From: CAVZLD01 sp964522605
GTDB taxonomy: Bacteria; Planctomycetota; Planctomycetia; Pirellulales; Pirellulaceae
Length of the DNA stretch: 8,084 nucleotides
Direction of reading: 5' to 3'
NCBI GenBank assembly: GCA_964522605.1
Contig: CAZFWV010000313.1
Coordinates: 1-8,084 of the forward strand
Shown here: positions 1 through 6,603 of the stretch, in pieces
How the letters are laid out: each line of letters begins with the position of its first letter
Position numbering within the stretch: position 1 is the first letter of the stretch
Position numbers and translations under genes: made by a program
Notes under the pieces: model-generated
What the model saw: only the letters and a program-made list of their open reading frames with translations
Databases searched by the model: none
Told to the model about the DNA's origin: nothing

Positions 1-195
1 TGGTACTTTCGCCGCAAAGGTTGGCTCGGCTCTCCAGCGCTCGCCGAATCGCTGACCGACAACGCAGGATCGCGGGCCGCCCGCGTCTCCACCCCATTAA
101 TCGTTTCGTTGGACTACGAGGAAACGGAAAGGGAAAGGGAAAGGCTGCCGATGGTTCCCTACACGGCAACCGATACGCTGTCCCAGGTTGCCTAG
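1..195 (+). CDS. C-terminal fragment of an unidentified protein (5' end outside window)
   Basis: Reading frame 1 is open from the first base to a TAG at 193-195, giving 64 residues that start WYFRRKGWLG and end TDTLSQVA. No start codon is needed because the gene enters from the left edge. About 70% of third positions are G or C, and the amino-acid mix is ordinary, which supports real coding. The aromatic and basic start (WYFRRKGW) could be the cytoplasmic edge of a membrane helix lying off-window, but this is a guess. Residues 41-48 are an E/T/E/R alternation (ETERERER) encoded by a GGAAAG-type hexamer repeat. The stop codon falls in the first bases of the foldback element at 192-325. I do not recognise the family. 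A chance open frame of this length is possible but less likely. Confidence 0.6.
   Translation, partial: WYFRRKGWLGSPALAESLTDNAGSRAARVSTPLIVSLDYEETERERERLPMVPYTATDTLSQVA
121..144 (+). repeat. Hexanucleotide repeat (GAAAGG type) in the partial gene
   Basis: GAAACG is followed by three GAAAGG units in frame, encoding the ETERERER stretch. It is close in sequence to the Thr-Glu repeat of the three-TM protein on the opposite strand. Confidence 0.6.
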
Positions 196-218
196 TGCTG
201 TGTCAAGGCTAGGAAATA

Positions 219-241
219 GGGTGCCACTGGCTCTGCCAGTG
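219..241. repeat. Left inner palindromic arm (GGGTGCCACTGGC type)
   Basis: This is the left REP-like unit of the foldback element. Its 7-bp stem CACTGGC/GCCAGTG closes a TCT loop. Together with the unit at 271-293 it can form either two small hairpins or one long cruciform stem. Confidence 0.6.
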
Positions 242-270
242 CGACGATCGTTCACGTCAGCAAGCTCTGG

Positions 271-293
271 CACTGGCGTAGCCAGTGGCACCC
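271..293. repeat. Right inner palindromic arm, inverted copy of 219-241
   Basis: The reverse complement begins GGGTGCCACTGGC and matches the left arm except in the loop, GTA here and TCT there. A stem preserved around a changed loop suggests that the hairpin is the conserved property. Confidence 0.6.
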
Positions 294-325
294 AACCCTA
301 AATCCAAGCCGTAACAAGACACTAG

Positions 326-567
326 CGATCCGCTGCAAGAAAGGGTCGGGGGACCAATACGGCAACAGCCCTGTGGATGCTGAGACCCGATCCGTCTTGA
401 CGCGTACCTTCGCCGGACGTTGCCAGCCCTACCCTTGGCTGGAACCAAGCATCGAACCCGATCGGGCACTCAGATCCGGACGAAAAACCTGCTATATTGG
501 TCGGCGTCCTACCGATCCTTGCGGATCGTAACCTTCCGTCGCATCCTCCACAGCAGGGAACTTCGAC
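326..567. other. Non-coding leader upstream of the esterase gene
   Basis: About 240 bases hold no convincing gene on either strand. A TATATT at 493-498 is the most promoter-like -10 sequence, 70 bases before the ATG, but no good TTGACA-like box lies 16-18 bases upstream, so no promoter is claimed. A small inverted repeat, CCAGCC (423-428) and GGCTGG (437-442), has no T-run. The Shine-Dalgarno AGGGAA at 555-560 sits 7 bases before the start at 568. Confidence 0.4.
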
Positions 568-2184
568 ATGAGCTGCACCGTATCGTTCCGCCTTCCGATT
601 CGCCTCACGGGCTGGAGCCTTTTCCTTTTCCTGTTCCTGACGACTACCTTCGTTGTCGCACCTTCCAGTCGAGGTGAAGTTGCCGTTCCCTCGATCCTGA
701 GCGATCACATGGTATTGCAGCGCGGGGTCGAAGCTCCCATTTGGGGCTGGGCCGATCCTGAGGAATCGGTCACCGTCAAGATGGACGACCAAGAGCATCA
801 GACGCACGCGAACGCCGAGGGCAAGTGGAGCGTGCGACTGCAGCCCCTCGAAGTGGGCGAGCCGCGAACGATGACGATCCAGGGCAAGGACAACCAGATT
901 ACGCTGCGAGACATTCTGGTCGGCGAAGTCTGGGTCTGTTCGGGCCAGTCCAACATGCAGTGGCCGGTTGCCGCCAGTTGGAATGCCGATCTGACGATCG
1001 CCGCCGCCGATCATCCGCAGATCCGGCTGATCACCGTCGAGACCCCCGGAATCCAACAGCCGCTGGAGGATTTTCAGGGACAGTGGGAGGTCTGTCGGCC
1101 GGAGACCGCGCGCGATTTTTCCGCGGTCGGCTATTTCTTCGGCTTGCAGCTACAACAATTGCTCGAGGTGCCCGTCGGCTTGATCGATAACGCCTGGGGA
1201 GGATCCTCGTGCGAAGCGTGGGTCCAGCGCGACCGGTTCCAGGATGAAGATCTATACGGCCCCCTGATGAAACGGTGGGCAGAAACGGAGAGCAATCCGG
1301 AACAGAGCGGCCCTTATGCCGAATTCGAAGCCGCCTGGATGAAGTGGCAGGACGAGCTTATTGCCGCGAAGAAAGCGGGGAAACCACTGCCTGCCGCTCC
1401 CAATTGGCCGAACAGTCCAATGGTTCAACAACACCGGCCCGCGAATCTGTTTATGGGGCGAGTGGAACCGATCATGCCGTTCGCGATTCGCGGCGTGATC
1501 TGGTATCAGGGAGAATCGAACGCGTCACGCGCCTTTCAGTACCGAGACCTGTTCCCTCTGATGATTCGCAATTGGCGCGATGCCTGGGGACAAGGTGACT
1601 TCCCCTTCTACTGGGTCCAGTTGGCAGATTTCCGCGATGAAAAAGCGGAACCGGTTGAAAGCGATTGGGCAGAATTGCGAGAAGCCCAGACACTGGCGGC
1701 CGACAAATTGGCGCATGCGGGACAAGCGGTAATCATCGACATCGGAGAAGGAAACGACATTCACCCGCGGAATAAACTCGAGGTCGGCAAGCGATTAGCG
1801 CGACTGGCCCTCGCGAAAGACTACGGCATGACGATTGTCGACGACAGTCCGCAATATGCCTCGATGCAGGTCCTGGATGGCAAAGTCGAACTCACCTTCG
1901 AGGACGTCGGCGGTGGATTGCGCACGGTCGACGAGAATCAAGTGCAAGGATTTGCCATCGCCGGAGAAGATCGCAAATGGCACTGGGCACAGGCCAAGAT
2001 TGACGACTCGGATAAGAACAACAAAAACAAAGTGCTCGTCTGGAGCGATCAGGTGCCGCAGCCTGTCGCGGTTCGGTATGCGTGGGCGGACAACCCGATC
2101 TGTAATCTGTATTCGGCTGAAGGCCTGCCGGTCACCCCGTTCCGCACCGATGACTGGCCCGGTGTGACGGATGCCGCACGCTAG
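568..2184 (+). CDS. Secreted sialate O-acetylesterase-type SGNH hydrolase
   Basis: The 538-residue protein belongs by motif to the sialate O-acetylesterase family, SGNH esterases that remove O-acetyl groups from sialic acids or other acetylated sugars. Residues 1-36 form a signal peptide with an LFLFLFL core, so export to periplasm or outside is expected. Residues 37-115 look like a beta-rich N-terminal domain. Block I is CSGQSNMQW with nucleophile Ser128. A second conserved block is DNAWGGSSCEAW (208-218). Block III is IWYQGESNA (311-319), and block V is DIHP (397-400), giving the predicted triad residues Asp397 and His399. All catalytic blocks are intact. The C-terminal 140 residues look like a beta-sandwich ending. 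The start is supported by AGGGAA seven bases upstream. In planctomycetes such enzymes are usually linked to breakdown of acetylated algal polysaccharides; the true substrate cannot be read from the sequence. The gene stands alone on its strand and ends 6 nt from the convergent operon. Confidence 0.93.
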   Translation: MSCTVSFRLPIRLTGWSLFLFLFLTTTFVVAPSSRGEVAVPSILSDHMVLQRGVEAPIWGWADPEESVTVKMDDQEHQTHANAEGKWSVRLQPLEVGEPRTMTIQGKDNQITLRDILVGEVWVCSGQSNMQWPVAASWNADLTIAAADHPQIRLITVETPGIQQPLEDFQGQWEVCRPETARDFSAVGYFFGLQLQQLLEVPVGLIDNAWGGSSCEAWVQRDRFQDEDLYGPLMKRWAETESNPEQSGPYAEFEAAWMKWQDELIAAKKAGKPLPAAPNWPNSPMVQQHRPANLFMGRVEPIMPFAIRGVIWYQGESNASRAFQYRDLFPLMIRNWRDAWGQGDFPFYWVQLADFRDEKAEPVESDWAELREAQTLAADKLAHAGQAVIIDIGEGNDIHPRNKLEVGKRLARLALAKDYGMTIVDDSPQYASMQVLDGKVELTFEDVGGGLRTVDENQVQGFAIAGEDRKWHWAQAKIDDSDKNNKNKVLVWSDQVPQPVAVRYAWADNPICNLYSAEGLPVTPFRTDDWPGVTDAAR

Positions 2185-2190
2185 CGCGAC

Positions 2191-2592
2191 TTACTTCAGA
2201 TAACCTGCGCTCGATTGAAAATATCGGCGGCGGCGAACCTGCGAAGCCTCCGCCGATTCTCGCTGGCACGCCTGAAGATCTGCCAGGTTGGCGGAGCAGT
2301 AGCGACAGCCTACCTCCTCCAGATGGAAGCGAATGTAGTCCTGCTGTTCCGGATCGAGGACGCCCAACAGGTAGCTCCCCAAGAGGTCGCGACTCGGACA
2401 ACTGATCCGATGACGACGCCAGATGGCTCCCACCGAATGCACGCCGGCATCTCGACGTCCGAGGATGGACCGCAGTTGCTCCAACAGTTCGGGCATTTCC
2501 CGCAATTGGGTTTCGATCTCCGACATCTCGCCCGGAGTCAATGCTTCGTCCAGGAAGGCTTCCAATTCGACGAGCGTGAAGCGGTGCGTCAT
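2191..2592 (-). CDS. Small zinc-finger anti-sigma-like protein (ZAS-type)
   Basis: The 133-residue protein has no signal peptide or membrane helix, so it should be cytoplasmic. Residues 65-106 contain Cys65, His90, Cys96 and Cys99. The 25-residue spacing from the first ligand to His matches the zinc-binding anti-sigma (ZAS) fold of ChrR and RsrA. The final ligands, however, read H-x5-C-x2-C instead of the usual H-x3-C-x2-C. Residues 6-43 (LVELEAFLDEALTPGEMSEI...) resemble another ZAS helical unit without zinc ligands, suggesting a tandem arrangement. The start ATG overlaps the stop of the sigma-factor gene in ATGA (2589-2592), so translation is probably coupled and the two products are likely made in fixed ratio. 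The predicted role is to bind the upstream sigma factor. Binding is not shown by the sequence; an alternative is another zinc-binding regulatory adaptor. Confidence 0.75.
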   Translation of the reverse strand: MTHRFTLVELEAFLDEALTPGEMSEIETQLREMPELLEQLRSILGRRDAGVHSVGAIWRRHRISCPSRDLLGSYLLGVLDPEQQDYIRFHLEEVGCRYCSANLADLQACQRESAEASQVRRRRYFQSSAGYLK

Positions 2593-3233
2593 GACTCATG
2601 AAGCTCCGGAAATACATCTTGCGAGAGGCCTTGGCGTCGCACCAGGCTGCGCAGTCGCGCGAGAAAATCAAACTTGAAATTGGCAACTTGCTGCTCGGAC
2701 AGCCCGATGGTTTGCGCGACCTCCTTGTTCGGTCGTCCACGCAAAATGAGCAGTTCCATACACTTCAGCTTGGTCCAGTCTTCCCGCCGTTGCCACGTCG
2801 CCACCTGCTCACGCAGAGCCTGAACCAACGCGTCTTCCTCCAGGGTGCGTCGTTCTCCGCTACGCACCAGACTGCTGGCCGGACGCATCGTCCCGGCAAT
2901 CTGCCACTCCGCATCCGATCCACTGCCGCCGGCCGACAACGAAAGGGCCGGCCGACGCCCCTCGCGCCGCAAGTAATCGGTTAGCTTGTGGGCACAGATA
3001 CTGAACAGGTAGCTTTCGAGCGGACGCTGGCCATCGTAGTTGGGCAGGCTATTGAGGAAACCGATAAACGCCTCCTGAACGATGTCTTCGCTGGCGTCCC
3101 GATTGCGTAGTCGGCCTTCGGTGAACGCCAGCAAGCGCCCTTCGTACCGCGCAATCAGATCATTCCACGCATCTGCATTCCCGGCACGAATCTGCTGAAT
3201 CATCAGCCTTTCGCTAGGATCGGGTTCCGACAT
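2589..3233 (-). CDS. RNA polymerase sigma-70 factor, ECF type
   Basis: From the chosen ATG the protein is 214 residues long, a normal size for an ECF sigma factor. Region 2 covers about residues 10-95: an acidic DASEDIVQEAFIGFL block (46-60) of the kind that contacts the RNA polymerase clamp, then RPLESYLFSICAHKLTDYL and a basic stretch (70-95) corresponding to regions 2.3-2.4, which melt and read the -10 element. A low-complexity linker (about 96-128) leads to region 4 (about 129-200), where NKEVAQTIGLSEQQVANFKF is the helix-turn-helix for the -35 element. The frame continues up to a TTG at 3269, adding 12 residues without a ribosome site, so the ATG at 3233 is preferred. Its own Shine-Dalgarno is weak (GGAG only 2 nt away). 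The gene lies 55 nt after the membrane-protein gene and overlaps the ZAS-like gene. Target promoters are unknown; no matching ECF promoter was found in the window. Confidence 0.88.
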   Translation of the reverse strand: MSEPDPSERLMIQQIRAGNADAWNDLIARYEGRLLAFTEGRLRNRDASEDIVQEAFIGFLNSLPNYDGQRPLESYLFSICAHKLTDYLRREGRRPALSLSAGGSGSDAEWQIAGTMRPASSLVRSGERRTLEEDALVQALREQVATWQRREDWTKLKCMELLILRGRPNKEVAQTIGLSEQQVANFKFDFLARLRSLVRRQGLSQDVFPELHES

Positions 3234-3288
3234 CACTCCGCGCGTCCCGTGAGAGGTGGCCTGGTCCAAACCGTCTGGGCGTGGGCTT

Positions 3289-4470
3289 TCACGCCGACGC
3301 CACCTTGGACCGTCGTCGTGAAGCCCCCTTCAGGATCCCAAACAGTGAGCCAACCAGCAACAGGACACCTCCGGAGAAAACTCCAGTTTGGCTCAGACGT
3401 CGGCCGATCACCGCCTCAGAAATGCGGCGATCCAGGATCCGACAGAATTCCTGGTCGAAGACGACCAATTGATGAATCCGCTTCATCGGCCCGACACTGG
3501 TCGGCACCACATCGACGAATCGGTCCCGAGTGACGTGCCGAATGTCCTGAGCTTGGATGGGCAAGGGCCTCTGGGGAGTGATCCCCAACTGGCGGCATTG
3601 CCGCTCCGCAAATGATTCGATCGCCGCCTGGATCCGGTGCTCCAGGTCCTGCTCGCACTCGTCCCCCGTCTCGAAAAGATCCGACGCAATCACCTCCGCC
3701 GGCTGATTCTCCACGCTGGAAGGCGGATTCTGGACCCACACGGGCTGGATCACCGCAGCTGGCACTGCCGCCGTTTCCGTTTCCGTTGCCGTTTCTGTTT
3801 CCGTCTTCGCGGTCGACCAGGTCGATTTCGCGACTCCTGTGGAATCGGCATCCACCGACGGTTCACTCGGCGCGGCCGGCAGACTCGATTCCGCCGCATC
3901 GGAGGTGACGGCTGGCGAGGTTTCAGCCGCGATCACGATGTCGGTGCTCGCCGGCGGACTCGAATCGGCCGCCTGCCAGTACGACAAATCGGCCTGCGTG
4001 GCGACTTCCGCCACCGCAGGTCCCACAGCGATCGGTTGGGATGCGGCATCGGTGTCCGTCGTCGCAACACGTTCCAGGGCCGCAGCGGCCTCGATCAACA
4101 CCGGCGGACTCGGAGGTGTAGGCGGATTGGGACCCATTGGATGCACCAGGGGGTGTCCCTCCAAGACTTGCATCTCGAGAATGCGTGCTCGCTCCCGTTC
4201 GACCTCGCTACGAGCTCGAGCATGCGCTTCTTCCGCGAGGAGAAATTCGTGTTCGGCCGCACGTCGAGCCTCGTAAGTCGCGTGCCGCGATGCGGACCAA
4301 AACAGCAGGACGGGCGCACCAACAAACAACACCACAAATCCCAAGACGATGAAGCCCAGCATGCGGTGTCGGGCAATCACTAAGAACACGAGCAGGATTA
4401 GCAATCCCACCACGAACATTGCCACAAGGGCGACTAAGAGTATGCCGAACATGGGGGTAGCCTCGATCAT
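3289..4470 (-). CDS. Three-TM protein with coiled coil, low-complexity linker and unrecognised C-terminal domain
   Basis: The 393-residue protein has two closely spaced hydrophobic helices (about 8-33 and 37-57). A charged Ala/Glu/Arg helix likely to form a coiled coil follows (about 63-104). Then comes a Pro/Ala/Ser/Thr-rich linker (about 105-265) that includes TETETATETETA. A globular segment (about 266-360) contains FAERQCRQLGI, DIRHVTRDRFVDVVPTSVGPMKR and FDQEFCRILDRRI. A third hydrophobic helix (about 363-381) precedes a basic tail. The linker is rich in Ser and Thr and could be a phosphorylation target of the adjacent kinase; that is inference. The ATG overlaps the kinase stop as ATGA, with GGAGG ten bases upstream inside the kinase gene, so the two proteins are probably co-translated and may form a complex. 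I do not recognise the C-terminal domain. Confidence 0.85.
   Translation of the reverse strand: MIEATPMFGILLVALVAMFVVGLLILLVFLVIARHRMLGFIVLGFVVLFVGAPVLLFWSASRHATYEARRAAEHEFLLAEEAHARARSEVERERARILEMQVLEGHPLVHPMGPNPPTPPSPPVLIEAAAALERVATTDTDAASQPIAVGPAVAEVATQADLSYWQAADSSPPASTDIVIAAETSPAVTSDAAESSLPAAPSEPSVDADSTGVAKSTWSTAKTETETATETETAAVPAAVIQPVWVQNPPSSVENQPAEVIASDLFETGDECEQDLEHRIQAAIESFAERQCRQLGITPQRPLPIQAQDIRHVTRDRFVDVVPTSVGPMKRIHQLVVFDQEFCRILDRRISEAVIGRRLSQTGVFSGGVLLLVGSLFGILKGASRRRSKVASA
3770..3808 (-). repeat. Hexanucleotide repeat (ACGGAA type) encoding Thr-Glu repeats
   Basis: On the minus strand units of ACGGAA and close variants encode TETETATETETA in the linker of the three-TM protein. 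The 6-base unit keeps frame, so gain or loss of units would change only linker length. Confidence 0.6.
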
Positions 4471-6506
4471 GCGTAGGTCGCCTCCGTTACCTGCCCCGAA
4501 AGCTCATCCTTCACTTTCTTGCGCTGCACCGAATCGATCCAGGGAGCCGAAAGCTGTAAGGCAATCGTCGCCGTTGCGGCGACCATGTATCCTCGCGGAA
4601 TGGGCAACAGCGAATGCAGGACAATCGCCCATACGACCGTGATCACCGTGGCGATCACGCCCAATCGGCTGCTCCGTAATGGATCCGCATTCAACCACCA
4701 ACGTAACAGCAGGAATAGGCCGCCGAAGTAGCCCATGTACGCCAGGGGCCGCGGATTGCCGGTGACTTCATAGAGTGCCGGAATCTGCGCACCGAATGTG
4801 TGCCGAAAACCTTCCCACGAACCGAGCAGATAGGTCGGTTCCAACAACAGAAAACGGGACAGAAACCAGGCAAACGTTCCGACGCCAAAACCGGCTGCCA
4901 ACAGACAGAAGCGGCGCAGCGCTTGGTCGCCGCCATGCCCCTCCCATAGTTTTGCCAGACAGAGAACCGCCCACGTCGCCGCCGTGCTGGTGATCGCCAG
5001 CCATGCGTAGAGGGGGCCCCAACTGTACATGCTGCCCTGCAGATTCTGACTGCCCACGAGCAGCATCACAACGGAAAGTACGGCGACGACAAAGGCGGAC
5101 ATCAACATCGAGCCCATGAGTTCGGTCAGTCGCTGTCGCGCGGGTTTTTGCCGCAGTTGCTGGCGCAACGCGTTATGGATCTCTTGACGCGAGACGGTCA
5201 CCCGCCGACGCCGCACTTTTTGAGGAACCACCTGTTCGGGCATCGGAGCGAGGGGAGGCGGTGACTGGAACATCGGCTGTGTGGGTACGGCCCGCGCCGA
5301 GATCGACTTGGGCCTCAAGACGTAGTGCCAAATCAGGTAATAAACGCCGTACATCAACGCCAGCGTGAATCCCAACGGAATGAGCACCTGCGACGAGGCG
5401 ATCAGCAGAATCACACCCACGGTAAACAAGACCAGCTGCGAGGGCCGATTCAGGTCCAACTGATTCCACGAGGCCTGCAACGACCGAAACCCATCGCGAA
5501 CCGCTCGTCCCAGGGGCTCCTCAATCGCCGCTTCGCCGAATCGGCTCCCGCCCGGCCGCACCACCTGCGCCACGACCGGTTCCCGGTGAGGGATTCCATC
5601 CATTGTCGCCACGACGGCGGCCGGAGCCGCCCCCCACCCTGGCCGCAGGGCGGACATCATCTCGCCCACCGATCCATAGCGTCGCTCCGGATCCTTCGCG
5701 AGCGCTTTTCCCGCCACCGGCCGAAAGACGGCGGGTAGGCGGTCGAGATCCGGGTCGGCCGTCAGGTGCTTCATGATGATCTCTTGACTGCTCTCACCCT
5801 CAAACGGGACGTGCCCCGTGAGCATTTCGTAGAGCAGGATTCCGAGCGCGTAGACGTCGATTTCCTTGCCGTAGCGCCCCAATCCGATTTCCGGCGCCAT
5901 GTAATGGAACGTGCCAACACTTTCCGTTTGGCCGCTGCGGCAACTGCACGAAATGAACTTCGAAAGCCCGTAATCGCCAATCTTGACGACGCCCTGATCC
6001 AGAAAAATGTTCCCCGGCTTCAGGTCCCGGTGGACAATTCCATGGTCGTGCAGATAGGCCAGCCCCCGGGCAATGCCCTCCAGCCAAAACTGGATCTGAT
6101 CGCGCGGCATTCCGTTCGGATTCCGCTCGATCACGTCCTGCAGGCTCTCGCCAGCCACATATTCCATGACGACCCAGGCTTGATCCTGCTCGTCATAACG
6201 GATGTCAAACAACGACAATAGATTCGGGTGTTTCAGGTTCAGACACTGCTTCACACCACGCAATTCGACATCCAGGTTGCGCTGGATCCGTTTGAGCGCG
6301 ACTTCCTTTCCGCTGTCACTTACCGCGTAATAGACCTCTCCGAAGCCGCCGACCCCGATCCCGCGTTTGATCGTGTAGCCGGCCAGCGGTTGGGAGCCGC
6401 TCGCGAAGCTGAACTTCAGCGGTCCGCGGCGTGACGGAGATCCCGGCAACTCGGTTTCGGCCAATTTATTGCCGTCGCGTCCGAGATAATTGGCTGGCTC
6501 TTGCAT
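4467..6506 (-). CDS. Hanks-type Ser/Thr protein kinase with polytopic C-terminal membrane domain
   Basis: From the ATG at 6506 the protein has 679 residues. The kinase domain spans about 42-288. It has the glycine loop GVGGFGEVY (51-59), ATP-binding Lys72 in EVALK, the catalytic loop HRDLKPGN (159-166), metal-binding Asp178 in a DYG variant of DFG, and APE at 204-206. All key catalytic residues are present, so it should be active. The activation loop includes SCSC (186-189) and TESVGT. A juxtamembrane region (about 289-355) leads to two TM helices (about 358-396), then a Pro-rich and basic loop (about 397-463), then about six more TM helices (466-485, 495-518, 532-556, 590-605, 614-633, 638-653). 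This is unlike PknB, which has one TM and external PASTA domains. Upstream starts at 6569 (ATG) and 6575 (GTG) are open; 6569 also has a good ribosome site, but the added 21 residues are Arg-rich with uneven codon use, so 6506 is preferred. It is flanked by FHA and membrane partners. Confidence 0.92.
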   Translation of the reverse strand: MQEPANYLGRDGNKLAETELPGSPSRRGPLKFSFASGSQPLAGYTIKRGIGVGGFGEVYYAVSDSGKEVALKRIQRNLDVELRGVKQCLNLKHPNLLSLFDIRYDEQDQAWVVMEYVAGESLQDVIERNPNGMPRDQIQFWLEGIARGLAYLHDHGIVHRDLKPGNIFLDQGVVKIGDYGLSKFISCSCRSGQTESVGTFHYMAPEIGLGRYGKEIDVYALGILLYEMLTGHVPFEGESSQEIIMKHLTADPDLDRLPAVFRPVAGKALAKDPERRYGSVGEMMSALRPGWGAAPAAVVATMDGIPHREPVVAQVVRPGGSRFGEAAIEEPLGRAVRDGFRSLQASWNQLDLNRPSQLVLFTVGVILLIASSQVLIPLGFTLALMYGVYYLIWHYVLRPKSISARAVPTQPMFQSPPPLAPMPEQVVPQKVRRRRVTVSRQEIHNALRQQLRQKPARQRLTELMGSMLMSAFVVAVLSVVMLLVGSQNLQGSMYSWGPLYAWLAITSTAATWAVLCLAKLWEGHGGDQALRRFCLLAAGFGVGTFAWFLSRFLLLEPTYLLGSWEGFRHTFGAQIPALYEVTGNPRPLAYMGYFGGLFLLLRWWLNADPLRSSRLGVIATVITVVWAIVLHSLLPIPRGYMVAATATIALQLSAPWIDSVQRKKVKDELSGQVTEATYA

Positions 6507-6512
6507 CGTTTG

Positions 6513-6517
6513 TCTCC
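6513..6517 (-). promoter_or_regulatory. Ribosome binding site (GGAGA) for the preferred kinase start
   Basis: On the minus strand GGAGA lies 6 bases before the ATG at 6506. It supports translation from Met-Gln-Glu-Pro, the point where the protein begins to look regular in codon use. Confidence 0.5.
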
Positions 6518-6574
6518 GAGGCAACCGCCGGGCTCGGCAGGCCCCGGTCCTTTCTGTCGAGAGCGTCATCGACA

Positions 6575-6581
6575 CCTCTCC
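6575..6581 (-). promoter_or_regulatory. Alternative ribosome binding site (GGAGAGG) for the longer kinase form
   Basis: GGAGAGG lies 5 bases before the ATG at 6569, and 34 bases separate that start from the FHA stop. It competes with the site at 6513-6517. Either start, or both, could be used; the two products differ by 21 N-terminal residues. Confidence 0.35.
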
Positions 6582-6603
6582 GCATCGCGCGTCTGGCTAC
6601 ATT

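Larger units (their letters stand above)
192..325. mobile_element. 134-bp foldback repeat, MITE-like, with imperfect terminal inverted repeats
   Basis: The two ends are inverted copies of each other. Reading inward, the left starts CTAGTGCTGTGTCAAGGCT and the right (reverse complement) CTAGTGTCTTGTTACGGCT. The first 30 positions match at 22, then the right arm has 5 extra bases, then both carry TGCCACTGGC, a 3-base region that differs, and GCCAGTG. The core of each arm is itself a small palindrome: CACTGGC-TCT-GCCAGTG on the left and CACTGGC-GTA-GCCAGTG on the right. Between the arms lie about 25 bases including the palindrome ACGATCGT (244-251). There is no room for a transposase, so if mobile it would depend on one in trans. 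The CTAG, or its central TA, at both outer ends may be a target-site duplication, as in TA-targeting IS630/Tc1-type elements; this assignment is inference. A REP/BIME-like palindromic repeat is the main alternative. Confidence 0.6.

Noticed and set aside
441..498. Possible promoter for the esterase: GGAAC at 441 (ECF-like -35) or TATATT at 493 (-10)
   Set aside because: Neither has a partner box at acceptable spacing, so no promoter is called.
322..1056. A 244-codon open frame on the minus strand across the esterase gene's 5' half
   Set aside because: It overlaps the intact catalytic domain antisense, shows no recognisable motif, and is expected from high third-position GC in the true frame.
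2182..2193. Looked for a shared terminator at the convergent junction
   Set aside because: Only 6 bases separate the two stop codons and no stem with a T-run was seen on either strand.
2132..2740. A 202-codon minus-strand frame across the ZAS and sigma genes
   Set aside because: It is a frame-shifted reading of two genes with recognisable motifs; its Arg/Ser/Gly/Pro-rich product is typical of a shadow.
3278..3295. Six-base-pair hairpin (GGCGTG/CACGCC) over the stop of the three-TM protein gene
   Set aside because: The stem is short and lacks a T-run on the minus strand, so it is not a convincing terminator between that gene and the sigma factor.
3637..4383. A 248-codon open frame on the plus strand opposite the three-TM protein
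   Set aside because: The translation is extremely Arg-rich and without family features; the opposite frame has clear TM helices and an ATGA overlap with the kinase.
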